NCBI GenBank assembly: GCA_001414485.1
Contig: LLEY01000220.1
Coordinates: 22,573 to 86,572, forward strand
Direction: 5' to 3'
From: Calycina herbarum
Lineage: Eukaryota; Ascomycota; Leotiomycetes; Helotiales; Pezizellaceae
DNA length: 64,000 nt
This document shows, in pieces, positions 49,579 through 59,704 of the stretch (position 1 is its first letter; each line of letters opens with the position of its first letter). The notes under the pieces were generated by a model, which searched no databases, had not been told where the DNA came from, and saw only the letters and a list, made by a program, of their open reading frames with translations. Position numbers and translations under genes: made by a program.

Positions 49579-49898
49579 ATTAATTAATTAATTAATTTAT
49601 ACTTATACTAATACTTTATAGTATAAGCTAGTATATAGAACTAAAAGAATACTATTAAATACTATATTAAACTAGAAGTAAAGTATAAATAGATATACTA
49701 TAATATAGTATTATCTATTATAATAAGTTAATCTTTTCTTTTATATTTAGTTTTAAACTATTTTTTTAATAGTATAGCTAATTTTAACTAGAATAGATTT
49801 CTCTAGTAATAATAGTATAATATAGAAAAGATATTACTATTAAAGTATATTATATTATAATATAAAAAATAAATAGAATAAGTATATAAATAAATAAA
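49579..49898. other. AT-rich spacer between P3 and P4
   Basis: About 90 percent A+T by eye, with TTAA-type tracts. No frame, TIR or LTR recognised. Probably the continuation of the decayed host sequence left of P3. Confidence 0.5.
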
Positions 49899-49900
49899 TA

Positions 49901-51745
49901 ACGTGGTTTATTAGAACTCTACGTATATTAGAACCCTGCGTACTTTTGCCGACTCTTCTACTTTATTATTTTAATACACGTTTTTCACTCTTTCTAATAA
50001 AGGTATAAACTTAAGAAGCACGTATTATTTTAGCTATTAAAGCTATTTAAACCTCTAAAAGAAAACTAAGTCGTTGAAAAGCTATAAAAATCTATAAAGT
50101 TTCTAAATCTATACTTCGCTTTAGAATAAACAGCTATACTCTACTCTTCGATCGTCGGCTAGTAAATTCTAATTTAACTAAATTAGAGAAGAAGGTTATT
50201 ATTTAATATATACTTGATATAGATATAAGAGGCTTTACGCCCCGTCTAGCTAGTATAGAAGATATAGCGAATTATATCCTCGAATCGTAGAAAGAGAGAC
50301 GTATTAGAAAGCTCTAAGCGTATCGATTTATACAACGACAACCAGCTTTAAAGACGTGTTTTAATCGCGTTTACGACTTCTAAAGAGTCTTATACGAAGA
50401 TCCTAAGCTTATTAGTACGTAGTTTCGACTAGTAGAGAATATAAGAGTAAAATATAGTATTCTAGACTACGATTTTTAGAATTTTAACGAAACTAGCTTT
50501 ATAATAGACATAATTACTTCTTCTATAGTTGTTACACGTATAGATCGACGTAGTAGAGATAAAGTAGTTTAGCTAGGTAATTGAGAATAGGCTACTGTAA
50601 TTACTTATATTAACAGCGAAAGTAGGAGTATTCCTCTGTTTTTAGTAGTAAAAGAGAGATACTACCTCTTAAGTTAGTATACTAAGAGCGGCCTTCTATA
50701 TAACTAGGTTATTAAACTAATAAGTAATAACTAGACGAATAATAAAACAGGTCTAGAATAGCTTAAGCACTTCGATAAGTATACTTCTACTTAAGTAAAG
50801 AGTCTATATTAAATACTTGTTCTTAATAGATATAAGAGTTATAAATCGGCTGAATTCTAAGAGTACTATAAGGTATATAATATTATTACTCTTAGACTAT
50901 CTTCTCACTCTTCTTATTTAACCTAGCTACTCGATATTAGATGTTTTAGTATCTTAAAACAGGTATATAGTCGATAAATTAAGACTTTTATTAAAGCTTA
51001 TATTAACTATATTACTAAGGTCGAGTTCTTTCTCGCTTTTAAAGCAGCGTATATAGAATTAATAACAGCCTAAAACGCTTAAGCTAGATTCTATAGAGCT
51101 GGCTTAGTACCTTTTAATCTATAAGCTATGATTTTAAAGCTTAATATAAATTTATAAACACTAACCTCTACTAAGCCCCCCTCTACTAACGCTAACCCTT
51201 AGGTCTCTTAGACTTCTTATAACCTCGCCGAAGCTCTTTTATAAACAACTCTTATTAAGAACCGGATTACTAGTTACTAAGGAAGCTTACTAACACCTAT
51301 TTTCTAGACAGTTGTTATATTAGCAAAAGGTATAGAGTAATTAGCTTATAAAGTAACTCTTTTAACCGCTGAGATACGTATACTTCGAGTAGTAAATAAA
51401 GCCCTTAGTAAGCGTCGCAGAGCTAGGAAGACTTATATACGTTAAGGTAGTATACTTACTATAAAGGATATATAGGATGTTCTAGCGTAGAAAGACATAG
51501 ATAAACAGGTTCGACGCGATATACGTATAGAGAGGATTAGTCGGAAGGTAAGGTAATTAACTAGTAGGCGCTGTAGTACTTATAGAAAAGCTGGTTATAA
51601 TACGTAAACTTGTTAAGTAGATATAGATATGTCTAGTTTATTAGATTCTTAGTAGTTTTAGTTAAATTTATATATTATAGTTGTTTAATTATATTTTAAA
51701 GTAGTAGAGAAGAGTAAAAGTACGTAGAGTTCTAATAAACTACGT
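49901..51745 (+). mobile_element. pogo/Fot1-type transposon P4, 1845 bp
   Basis: TIR begins ACGTGGTT and then has two tandem 17-mers (TATTAGAACTCTACGTA and TATTAGAACCCTGCGTA). The right end is the inverse, with TA at 49899-49900 and 51746-51747. The plus-strand transposase shows NFNETSF (near 50485), GN-E-ATVI, LNRYKS for LDGHxS (near 50825) and LLDIRCF (near 50935), plus a C-terminal knuckle (near 51580). Full length for the class but closed by RIP-type stops. Confidence 0.87.
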
Positions 51746-51849
51746 TAGTATTTAATAGTAATTTTATATTTAGAGTTAGGAAATATAAGAGAGATAAGAA
51801 GAGAATAAGAGATCTTAAGATTATTACTAAGTATAGTAGCTAAGTACGA

Positions 51850-52478
51850 AGGTCTTTAGTAATAGTTACGATAATAGCTCTCTTAAAATTTTAAGTGCTT
51901 TCTCTAAAATCTCGCTCTATATTCTCTAAAATTTTTAACTTTACTTAATAAGTACTAAACTAATTAAATAGATATTAAATTTTAGACTTTAGATTTAGGT
52001 TTCTTATAATATAAAGCCTCTTTTAGCTACTTTACTATAGAATTTAGAAAAAGTGTTTTAAGTTCTTCTCTCTAAAAAGAGTCGAGTTCTTCGATCGTAT
52101 ACTAAGTTATATAATAAATACTCTTTATTTTAAACTTTTATATTTTATATTTAATTATTAAGTAGAGACTAGTATAGTCTCTCTCTAAGATATATCTTAA
52201 ATAAAGTTTTATTTTTATATATATATATTTTTATAGAGTTTATAGCTTACGTATAGCTTAGTTAGTAGCTTATACTTAAATAGATTTTTCTAAAAAAAAA
52301 TTAAAATTATAAAGTTATATTTAGTAGAATATTCTAATAGGAGCCTTACTTTAAGTAAGAATATTTAATATTTTAATTAAATTTATTATTTAGTTAAGAT
52401 AGGCAGATATCGCTAAAATTTTAGAGGAAGCACTTAAAATTTTAAGAGAGCTATTGTCGTAACTGTTGCTAACGACCT
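51850..52478. mobile_element. 629-bp long-TIR element (MITE-like)
   Basis: About 65 bases at each end form an inverted repeat centred on ATAGCTCTCTTAAAATTTTA and AGTGCTT.CTCTAAAAT. The left copy carries T where the right (inverted) copy has C at several sites, a RIP pattern. The interior is AT-rich without a transposase. It marks the right border of the RIP-mutated block. No convincing target duplication was found. Confidence 0.72.
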
Positions 52479-52527
52479 CTATATCATAGCTCGAATTTGG
52501 AGTCTAGATTCCAACAAATTCCCTTGC

Positions 52528-52861
52528 CTATTTTTTGGTAGACTTGGTACTCGGTGTGCTCCATGATATTTTGCAACTTGACAGCCGTCGCCTCTTCCGT
52601 GTAGTTTTCCCTATTTTCAAGTCTTCTGGCCTTCTCCTTATGCGTCTATTCCCTATATTCCTCGCGCTTCTTGTTCGGGTTCGTGTCAGGATACTTCTCG
52701 TGTGGTTTGAATACAAGGCCCTCCGGTATGGAATCATATTCTAAACACACTTGTATTTGAATCTGCCACTCCGCAAACATGGTATTTAAGAAATACAATG
52801 CTCCATCCAATTGTCCGATACCGTTCGACAGCCGTGGCTTATTCCGTGTAGATTTTCCCAT
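52528..52861 (-). pseudogene. Unidentified coding-like relic at the block border
   Basis: Minus-strand reading MGKSTRNKPRLSNGIGQLDG ... HEKYPDTNPNKKREEYRE, then TAG, then THKEKARRLENRENYTEEAT. Highly charged, no domain recognised. The segment 52591-52657 is homologous to the plus strand at 34373-34440 inside the RIP block, including the TAG at the same place. The reading may be a relic or part of a larger element truncated by the 629-bp TIR element next door. Confidence 0.35.
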
Positions 52862-52935
52862 TCCCGAACGCCGTGCCTCCTCATTGAGTCTATCTTTTGG
52901 CGTATAGCCCGTATTCCTTGTGCCTGTTCGTTCGC
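52578..52935. repeat. Direct repeat, two diverged copies about 248 bp apart
   Basis: GACAGCCGTCGCCTCTTCCG at 52580 recurs as GACAGCCGTGGCTTATTCCG at 52828. The next roughly 80 bases continue collinear (GTGTAG.TTTCCC, ...TCTATT/TCTATC..., ...GTTCGGGTTCGTG/GTTCGCGTTCTG). Confidence 0.65.
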
Positions 52936-53149
52936 GTTCTGATCTCGATGAATCTCGTGTGCTTTCGAGGGAGATGTTTGTATTTTGCCTGGTACTCGTT
53001 CGAGTTAGCGGTGATCGTGTGCTTTTGAGAGAGGAGACATCACCTTACTGGCCACCGTGGAGAACTACTGCCAACCGCTATCTATCTAAGAGTTGAGGTA
53101 CCTTCCTGTATGGAGAGAATGAGGGGGTCGTTGTTCGACTGACAGGACT

Positions 53150-53443
53150 TCAAGCTGGAGATTTCAACGTATGGCAAGCTCGACCGGTCAATCGGCTAGC
53201 GAATTGAGGTACTGATGGACTTGCATATGATGCAAGTGCCGAAGTGTTGCGATGGTTCGTGGGAAATGAGAATGAAAAGGAACCGAAGAACGCAATTCCG
53301 TATCGAATTATGACTGAGAGAGTATCGACGAGAAAGAGGAAGTCTTTTGAAGGAGGAGGTTCTGGTTTCGCTGTCACGATCCTTACTTCTGTTGTTGTCA
53401 CTTGAAGATTTTGCAAGGTTCCATGTACTTTCTGTCGCTCCAT
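53150..53443 (-). CDS. Small hypothetical protein, 97 aa
   Basis: ATG at 53443, frame to TGA at 53150. N-terminus MERQKVHGTLQNLQVTTTEV, then a short hydrophobic stretch (SVIIRYGIAFFGSFSFSF). No domain recognised and a second frame overlaps on the same strand, so this may be a chance frame. Confidence 0.22.
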   Translation of the reverse strand: MERQKVHGTLQNLQVTTTEVRIVTAKPEPPPSKDFLFLVDTLSVIIRYGIAFFGSFSFSFPTNHRNTSALASYASPSVPQFASRLTGRACHTLKSPA

Positions 53444-55900
53444 TCTTCCAAATCAATGAAATGAAGCTATAATCAGTTCTCCCTATCCTCGATCGCTCTT
53501 CGAAGCCTGGGATAGCTTTGTTTTGAGCTCATGTTGTTTCATCACGTACACACAATTTTGAAAATACAGCACTTGGATCTTGCAAGTTCAACAAGCGTTC
53601 AATAGCCCTACAAGAATTCATCACTTCTACACAACTACTGAAGCAAATTCTGAATAGCCATTAATAGCCAAGTACTCTATCCTCTCTTGCACTTTGCAAG
53701 AACGACCACCAAGCCTCACTGCCTCGGGTTGACTCTGTAGGCAGCCCAACCTCCTCTATTTTTGCCTTGTCCCCAGGGCTGCTATCGTGAAACGCTAGCA
53801 AAAAAACTTTTCACACTGATAGACAGGGATCAGAACCTGCTGGAGAGCTAGCGGCTTTCTGAATGCTTAAAAGCAGCATTGCAATGCCGGAAGTTGCCGG
53901 CTGGACGCGTTTATGTCTGTTCTGCTCGCTGCAAGTCTTGCCGAACGGTGGTTCTTTCTGGAAACGCTTTGGGGAAGTGAATTGATTCTTGCTGGAAGGT
54001 TCTGGGAAGAGAGAAACAATTGGAAGAGAACTGATCTAGAAAACTTGCGGGGATACTCTTTTTTCAGTGAAGTGCTGTTTGCTGCTCTTTAAGCTTTGTC
54101 TACTTGTGAATTTAGGATCTTTTGTTTAGGTCTTTTTAGACAACTAAATAATTACCTCATTTGGTTTCGTTTAGGTCTTCTTGGCTTTATGGAGTAGTAA
54201 GATTGAGAAGCTAGAAAATGCACTATGAAACATAAATAACACGTCGAGATCTAAAGCTAAAATAGATCTTTTACACAAGAGAGATTGAGAATTCATTAGC
54301 TTCATAAAGTATTCATCTGAATTTCTACTCTATTAAAGCTACTTGGATTTTGATAAACCACTAATAGAGCTGGACTAGCAGAACATAGACGCTAGGTAAG
54401 CTAATTTTGAACTAAAAACCAAAAGATATAACCTAATTCCTCGCTTAAATAATCCGCTCTCTTCTCCAATAGTAGCTTCAAAGCTGGCGAAGAGATTCTA
54501 ATTTGAGCCAATGAGAAGACGAATGAACCCTAAAATACTGGTAGGGTTCACTGAAATTACCGAGCTATAACCAGATAGCGGCTTCATCTGATTTTACTAA
54601 GTATTAAATATTACCACAATGGTTAGCATATAGGTCTCACTAGCCTCTCCATACTTGGATTCGAATTTCGCTTTCATTCCCCAAGGAAAAAAAACTATTA
54701 TTAATGTTGAATAACTATTTATTAAGGGAAGCATGCTAAATATCCTACCTTTGCGCACATTTGGGAAGTGGGCTGTAAAGTGTGGATTTTGGATGTCACC
54801 AAACTCTTTGCTGTACCAACCTTCTCTCGTACTGGACAGTAAAGACTTATAGGTACACCAGAATTGTAGCTCTGATTATTACGCCTGTTTTGAAAAATTC
54901 AAGTGATTATCTTAAAAACTTGGAACGATTTAAAATATTTACCTAGATATTTGGAAAACTTGACCTTTATTGTTCTAAACTATCTAGGTCAATACTTGGG
55001 ACAACGAGAGATGAAAATTATTTACTGCCGCTTTGTGGCTTTTGTTGTCCATCAGCAGCTACCCCAGTGCCCAAAGTGGATCAAAGAAATACCAATTTAC
55101 TAAAGGTGTACACAGGTACTCTGGAACGGAAAGGGTAAAGATATAAATTAATTAAGAGGAAATGCTTAAATAATTAATCTACGAAATCTAGTTTTCTAAT
55201 CACCGAATTATGGACGAGAAATAAAAATAAAGCTAGTATTGAAAAAGATATTACTTTCAAGTGAGAATATCAGATATACGGAATCGCCTCGGAATATTTG
55301 AAATATACTAGAGCTTCTTTCTAGGAGTCTAAGAACTAGCTTAAGATAGATATAGTTAAAGTGGATCCTTTTGGCTAAGAATAATCTCCTCGAGATAATT
55401 CATAGGGGTGCTCTCGCTTAGGTAAGCCATGTATATGTAAATTCGTTTTGGCCTAGAATAAGCTCTAGATCATCGATTTAAATTCAGTAAAAAATATATT
55501 TACGACCAGGTCTATGTACTTTACGAAACCCGAGAAGGAAATCAAACAATCTAAAGAGTAGTATTTTCAAAATATTAATTCTATCTCCTATGTTCTCACT
55601 TCAATTAAACCTCTATGTTTTAGATATTTTGAGGCTATTTTAAATACTTTTCTCACAGTAGATCTATTAAGAAGCTGTCTCACATTCATCTATTCAAAGC
55701 TGAAAGCTGACTAGACCTCATTTGGCTGATAAAATGGCATTTATGTTCAGCTTTCAACATCAAAATCTCTCTATTCACTTCCTCATCGCCAAGTATAACG
55801 CCATGAATCAGGCCATCTGACTATTGTACCACGTGTAGCTATTGTTCAGACGGCATAGCCTCTTTTTTCTTGGCGTGTCTGCTTCTCTAGTCTTGGCTCT
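53444..55900. other. Gene-poor intergenic region
   Basis: Normal to moderately AT-rich sequence with no frame over about 70 codons, no LTR and no TIR pair that I could find. A tRNA-like patch lies near 54.6 kb. The motif GTTTAGGTCTT occurs twice (54126 and 54169). Confidence 0.45.
54614..54683 (+). other. Degenerate tRNA-Glu-like patch
   Basis: TGGTTAGCAT, as in the A box of fungal tRNA-Glu, is followed by GTCTCAC (as in a Glu anticodon arm) and GGATTCGAATT at B-box distance. The stems do not pair, so it is not a working tRNA. It may be a tRNA relic or the head of a tRNA-derived SINE. Confidence 0.25.
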
Positions 55901-55913
55901 ATGCCTATTTGGG

Positions 55914-55921
55914 TATAAAAA
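55914..55921 (+). promoter_or_regulatory. TATA box candidate
   Basis: TATAAAAA followed by a pyrimidine-rich stretch, 84 bases upstream of the ATG at 56005. Plausible core promoter; no other support. Confidence 0.35.
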
Positions 55922-55999
55922 CAGGTTCCTTGCCCTCAAGATCAACCTTCTTTTACTCAATTGTCCATATCTCAAACCAATAGGGATTGTGCCTCACTT

Positions 56000-56164
56000 G
56001 AGCCATGGAAGAGCTGCTTCAAGCAATAAGCCTTCAGCTCTTCCATGGCTCTTCCATGACATTCTCTCGAGATATTGGCTGGGTTGTGCCTCAATCCAAG
56101 CATAGGCGCAACACTCAGGCGCAACCCAGCCAGCCGTTTCATGGCTCTTCCATGGAATTCTCTC
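56000..56164. repeat. Nested palindrome and direct-repeat cluster
   Basis: A perfect 17-bp inverted repeat, GAGCCATGGAAGAGCTG (56000-56016) and its complement (56035-56051), has an 18-base loop. A second inverted pair, GGCTGGGTTGTGC near 56069 and GCGCAACCCAGCC near 56120, lies inside a direct repeat of CATGGCTCTTCCATG (56044 and 56140). Strong cruciform or RNA-hairpin potential. Confidence 0.75.
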
Positions 56165-56340
56165 AGGGAGAAAAGGAATGCTTCAATCCCTTGGCTTCTG
56201 GACTTCAAGCCATGTCCAAAAGCCAAGAGTCCACTCTTCTATCGGCAACTCGGCTTAGCGAAGCACGAGATTACTTCACAGCTACCACGCTAGCTCAGTA
56301 TAAGGCAGCAGCCGGTTGCTTCCTTCCGCTCCGTCAGTGA
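56005..56340 (+). CDS. Possible small protein over a palindrome cluster, 111 aa
   Basis: ATG-initiated frame 84 bases past a TATA-like box. FHGSSM occurs twice because the DNA carries direct and inverted repeats here, so the frame may be a by-product of repeat structure. No signal peptide or domain. Confidence 0.22.
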   Translation: MEELLQAISLQLFHGSSMTFSRDIGWVVPQSKHRRNTQAQPSQPFHGSSMEFSQGEKECFNPLASGLQAMSKSQESTLLSATRLSEARDYFTATTLAQYKAAAGCFLPLRQ

Positions 56341-56739
56341 ACGCAATTTCGCACCTCACCAATCATCAGTAAGCGAGAAGATTCTTTCCCAGCACTGCCT
56401 ATTTGGGCAAAGTAGGTTTGCAAAACACAGCAGTTCTTGCAGTCTTGCTGCAAAAGTAGGTAGAAAAACAGTTTATCTCTTCTGAATTATCAAGCATTGC
56501 TAACACCTTCTTGCAGCCTTTGCATTCTTCATTTCACCAGCTTGTTGTTGGGGTGTGCAAGAGCCTTGACGCGTCAATCGGCTATTGTTTCTTTCTTAAC
56601 TTCCCGCTGCTTTTACTAGCACCAGTAAGTTCATCTCCCCTTATCAATGATTGAACCCAGCTTGAACTAATTTCCCTCTCACCCCAGCCCCTCGCACCCC
56701 ACAGGATAGCACTAGCGCCTTTCTTGCACTCCCGCCGTC

Positions 56740-56747
56740 TATAAAAG
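56740..56747 (+). promoter_or_regulatory. TATA box of the long-leader gene
   Basis: TATAAAAG in a GC-rich context, followed by a CT-rich tract (CCTTCTCCAACCTCCTCC) typical of fungal transcription starts. A strong donor GTAAGC at 57056 and an acceptor at 59688 could join this start to the coding frame at 59705. Confidence 0.5.
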
Positions 56748-57945
56748 ACCCCTCAGTCTGTTCCTCAACCTTCCATTCTCCATCCTTCTCCAACCTCCTC
56801 CACAACTCGTCCCAACCCTCTTTCCTCGAGCATCATTTCCAGAACAACAGTCCTCTTGCACCTCGAAGCCTTTTTTCTCCAATCGCTCTTGCCATAGTCC
56901 TCGTCGCTCTTTCTGCCAGTCTCATCGCAGTCCTATCGCAGAGTCGCGACGCGAATTGGTAAACTCAGTTCTTTCTCCCTCCTTTAAAGGCCACGCTGAC
57001 CAAGTCTCTCGTAGTCCCCCCTCATATCGGCAGACACTTCAAAGCTGTCGCATCGGTAAGCTCAATTCCTCGTCGTCCAGCCTATACACCACTGCCTATA
57101 CTTCCAACTTCGTTTTGGTATACCTCCTTCCTCTTCATCGACTTCTCTTCAAGTCTCAAGTCAAATACGCGTCCTACCTACTTCAATTTTCTCTCTCATG
57201 CCTTTCTACCTCGACCTTCTTTTGTCTCTACCCACACACTTCGTTCCAAAGACCTTCTTTTATACTATCACTTGTCATTGGCACCATCTACAAGTTGCTT
57301 CTTCTCTCTCTTCCTCTCTGAAGAAAAAAAAGAAGTAATGGTGTTGGTGATACCATGTACTGGTGATGCTTCAAGTATTTCATCAGTGGCGCATACCATC
57401 ACAACCTTCTTGTACTCTCTTACTTCAATCATATCCTTACTTTTTCTTCCTTCGTCCAACCATGTCATGCATCACTTCCCTTGTATGTCGTCACAGTACT
57501 TTGTCTTTTCCTCATCACTTGATAGTGTCTTGTGGTGTTGACTTGATTGGTGTTGGTTGTCATCACAATGCTTAGTGTTCTTCAACAGTGCCCCATGGTG
57601 CTGGGCTTCTTACTGTTGCTGGACCCCCTTATAATGCTTTGTATTCTCTTCATCACTTGATAATGTCATCTGGTGTTGACCTTACTATTGCTATCACACA
57701 CTACCCAAACACTTTATACATTTATCAAGCATGTTGCATATCCATCATTCCTTTCCTATCCATGTTGAAGTTTCTTCAGAGGGTCCACATTGCATGGAGT
57801 GATGTTGAGGTAAAGCTCTCATTGCTTTCAACTTATTCATGCTTTGGCATTGTCTTATCATCCTTCATGGTCCCTTTCATCAAGGTTAGTATGATGTTCG
57901 ATGTACCTCCCAAGGTCATCATGCTTCATATTATCCTTCATCCTT

Positions 57946-58800
57946 TCAAAGGTCGATGTTCTTTCATTTTCTCGAAACACTGTTGGAGATTATGTCGAGC
58001 CATGATGTACCTCGAGTAAGGTCGTTGAATGTTTCATACTTCTTGCCTTCTAAGTTATCTATTCTCTCGTTCCCTTTGAACAGTGTTCAAGATAAGATTG
58101 AATTACGATGAACTTTCGCATAGCAATACACTCCTCCTCTGTCGTTCTGCTTTCAAAGTTTTATGTCCTCTCATGTTCTTCGAACTATGTTCTAGAACTT
58201 GATGAAGTTACAATAAAAGCTTGAGTAGCATTGTTCGATCATTGCCCGCTTTGCTTTCTAAGGTCTACTTTGTCTCATATTCTTCAAACAGTGTTTGAAG
58301 ATTGGGTTGAGTTACTATGACCCTTTGACTGCTATCACCACCTTCATCATTCCATCTACACCTGAACAGCTCCTTTATCCCATCGGTGGAAACATTCTTC
58401 GAAAAGAGAATACTTTTACAAGTCACATCGGATTGGTATTCTTTTCTTAAATCATCTTTCCGCCTTCGATGATTTTTGTTATCTCATCTTTGGAAACATT
58501 CTTTATTAAAAGGATGGTTTTACGAGTAACATCGGATAACTATTCTTTTCTTGAATTATCTTCTACTTGCGATGATTTCAATTTTCCCATCTCTGGAAAC
58601 ATTCCTGGTTAAAAGAATGATTTTACTATTAACATCCCATTACTATTCTTTTATTCGGCAATATGTCTACATTCCATCATCTCAATTATCTGGATTGTTT
58701 TGAAACATTCTCAAATGATTGAATGGTTATGCGACAAAGAGACGAGTAACTCTGTTTCATTCACCATACCTCTCTCATCTGAACAACTCTGTTTCTTCTC
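57946..58800. repeat. Diverged tandem array, period 103-106 bp
   Basis: Homologous positions recur at 57971, 58074, 58179, 58282, 58388, 58492, 58595 and 58701. Early units share CTTTCWAAGGT...TTCTTCGAACAGTGTTC...GAGTTAC; later ones share GGAAACATTC...TTTTACGAGTAACATC. The roughly 104-bp spacing stays constant while the sequence drifts. Confidence 0.7.
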
Positions 58801-58891
58801 TTTTTCGAACATCTCTGATATAACGAACCCTTATCCGACGATGTTTCAATTATTACAACTTCGTTCGTTTCGTGATTCCGTCGTCATTACC

Positions 58892-59460
58892 CCCGAATTT
58901 CTAAATTATCTATTTTCGATAGGAGATTTTTAGATAATAGGGGTACTTTGCGATGATATTCAGTTCACCAGTGGTTTATTCGTTTTCCAATTTCTTTGAT
59001 ACTACTCTCGAGTTTCTTGGTTATCTCTTTTCAACAGGAGATTTTTAAAAATTCAGAGTATTTTACGAGGCACTCCAAATCACAGCAGTTTTATTCAAGT
59101 TTTCCTTTTGTTGCTACTATTCTCGAGTTTCTTTATTATACTTTTTCGATGGGATATTTTTGGAAAATCGAAGTATTTTACTGCGAAATTCAAATTGCCA
59201 GTGGTTTATTCGTTTTCTCATTTCGTTGGTACTATTCTCGAACTTTTCAATTATTCCTTTTTGATAGGAGATTATTCAGAAACCATAGCATTTTACGTGA
59301 ATATTCACATTACAACAGCTTCATCCGTTTTCATGTTCTTTTGAAACTATTCTCAGACTTTTCAGTTATCTCATTTACTTGGAGATTCTCAAAAGGTGGG
59401 ATTATTATCCGGTGATCCTGGAATTGTGGTTGTTTTATTACTGTTCTCGGTTTAAAGTTA
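58892..59460. repeat. Tandem array, exact 115-bp period, about five units
   Basis: CTCGAGTTTC or its variants fall at 58892, 59007, 59122, 59237 and 59352. Each is followed by a GGAGATTTTT-like block and a TTTTAC / CAGTGGTTTATTC block. The period is constant to the base while the units differ by about a third, so indels have been avoided. Confidence 0.78.
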
Positions 59461-59704
59461 CTGGTTTTGAACTTCCCAATTACCTTCTCTTACTAGGATA
59501 TTTTTGATGAAATGAGTTGTTTTGCGACGATATTCTCATTACCTGATTTCCATCTTTTGTGATTTTTCAAGTAATATGTTATTTTCAACCCATTTCATTT
59601 ATTTCTTTGACTTATTCTTTAAAAATGGGCGTATTTTCGAATAACGCTCTATTTTATTTGCATCAATAACTAACATTTATGGTACTAGGTCCTGATTTTC
59701 TACG

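Larger units (their letters stand above)
57056..59688 (+). other. Long leader, possibly a 2.6-kb 5'-UTR intron
   Basis: No conserved frame. The left border CATCG|GTAAGC is a good donor. The right border, ACTAACATTTATGGTACTAG, contains a CTAAC branch site 15-20 bases before AG. The interior is T-rich and made largely of diverged tandem units. Whether one large intron, several small ones, or an unspliced leader is used cannot be told from sequence. Confidence 0.4.

Noticed and set aside
14815..52478. CRISPR-like or bacterial transfer signal because of unusual composition
   Set aside because: No spaced short repeats with unique spacers; the composition is explained by RIP on eukaryotic transposons.
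57268..58019. Frames at 57268-57575 and 57588-58019 as proteins
   Set aside because: They lie in the T-rich tandem-repeat leader; hydrophobic look results from T-rich codons, and repeats explain their recurrence.
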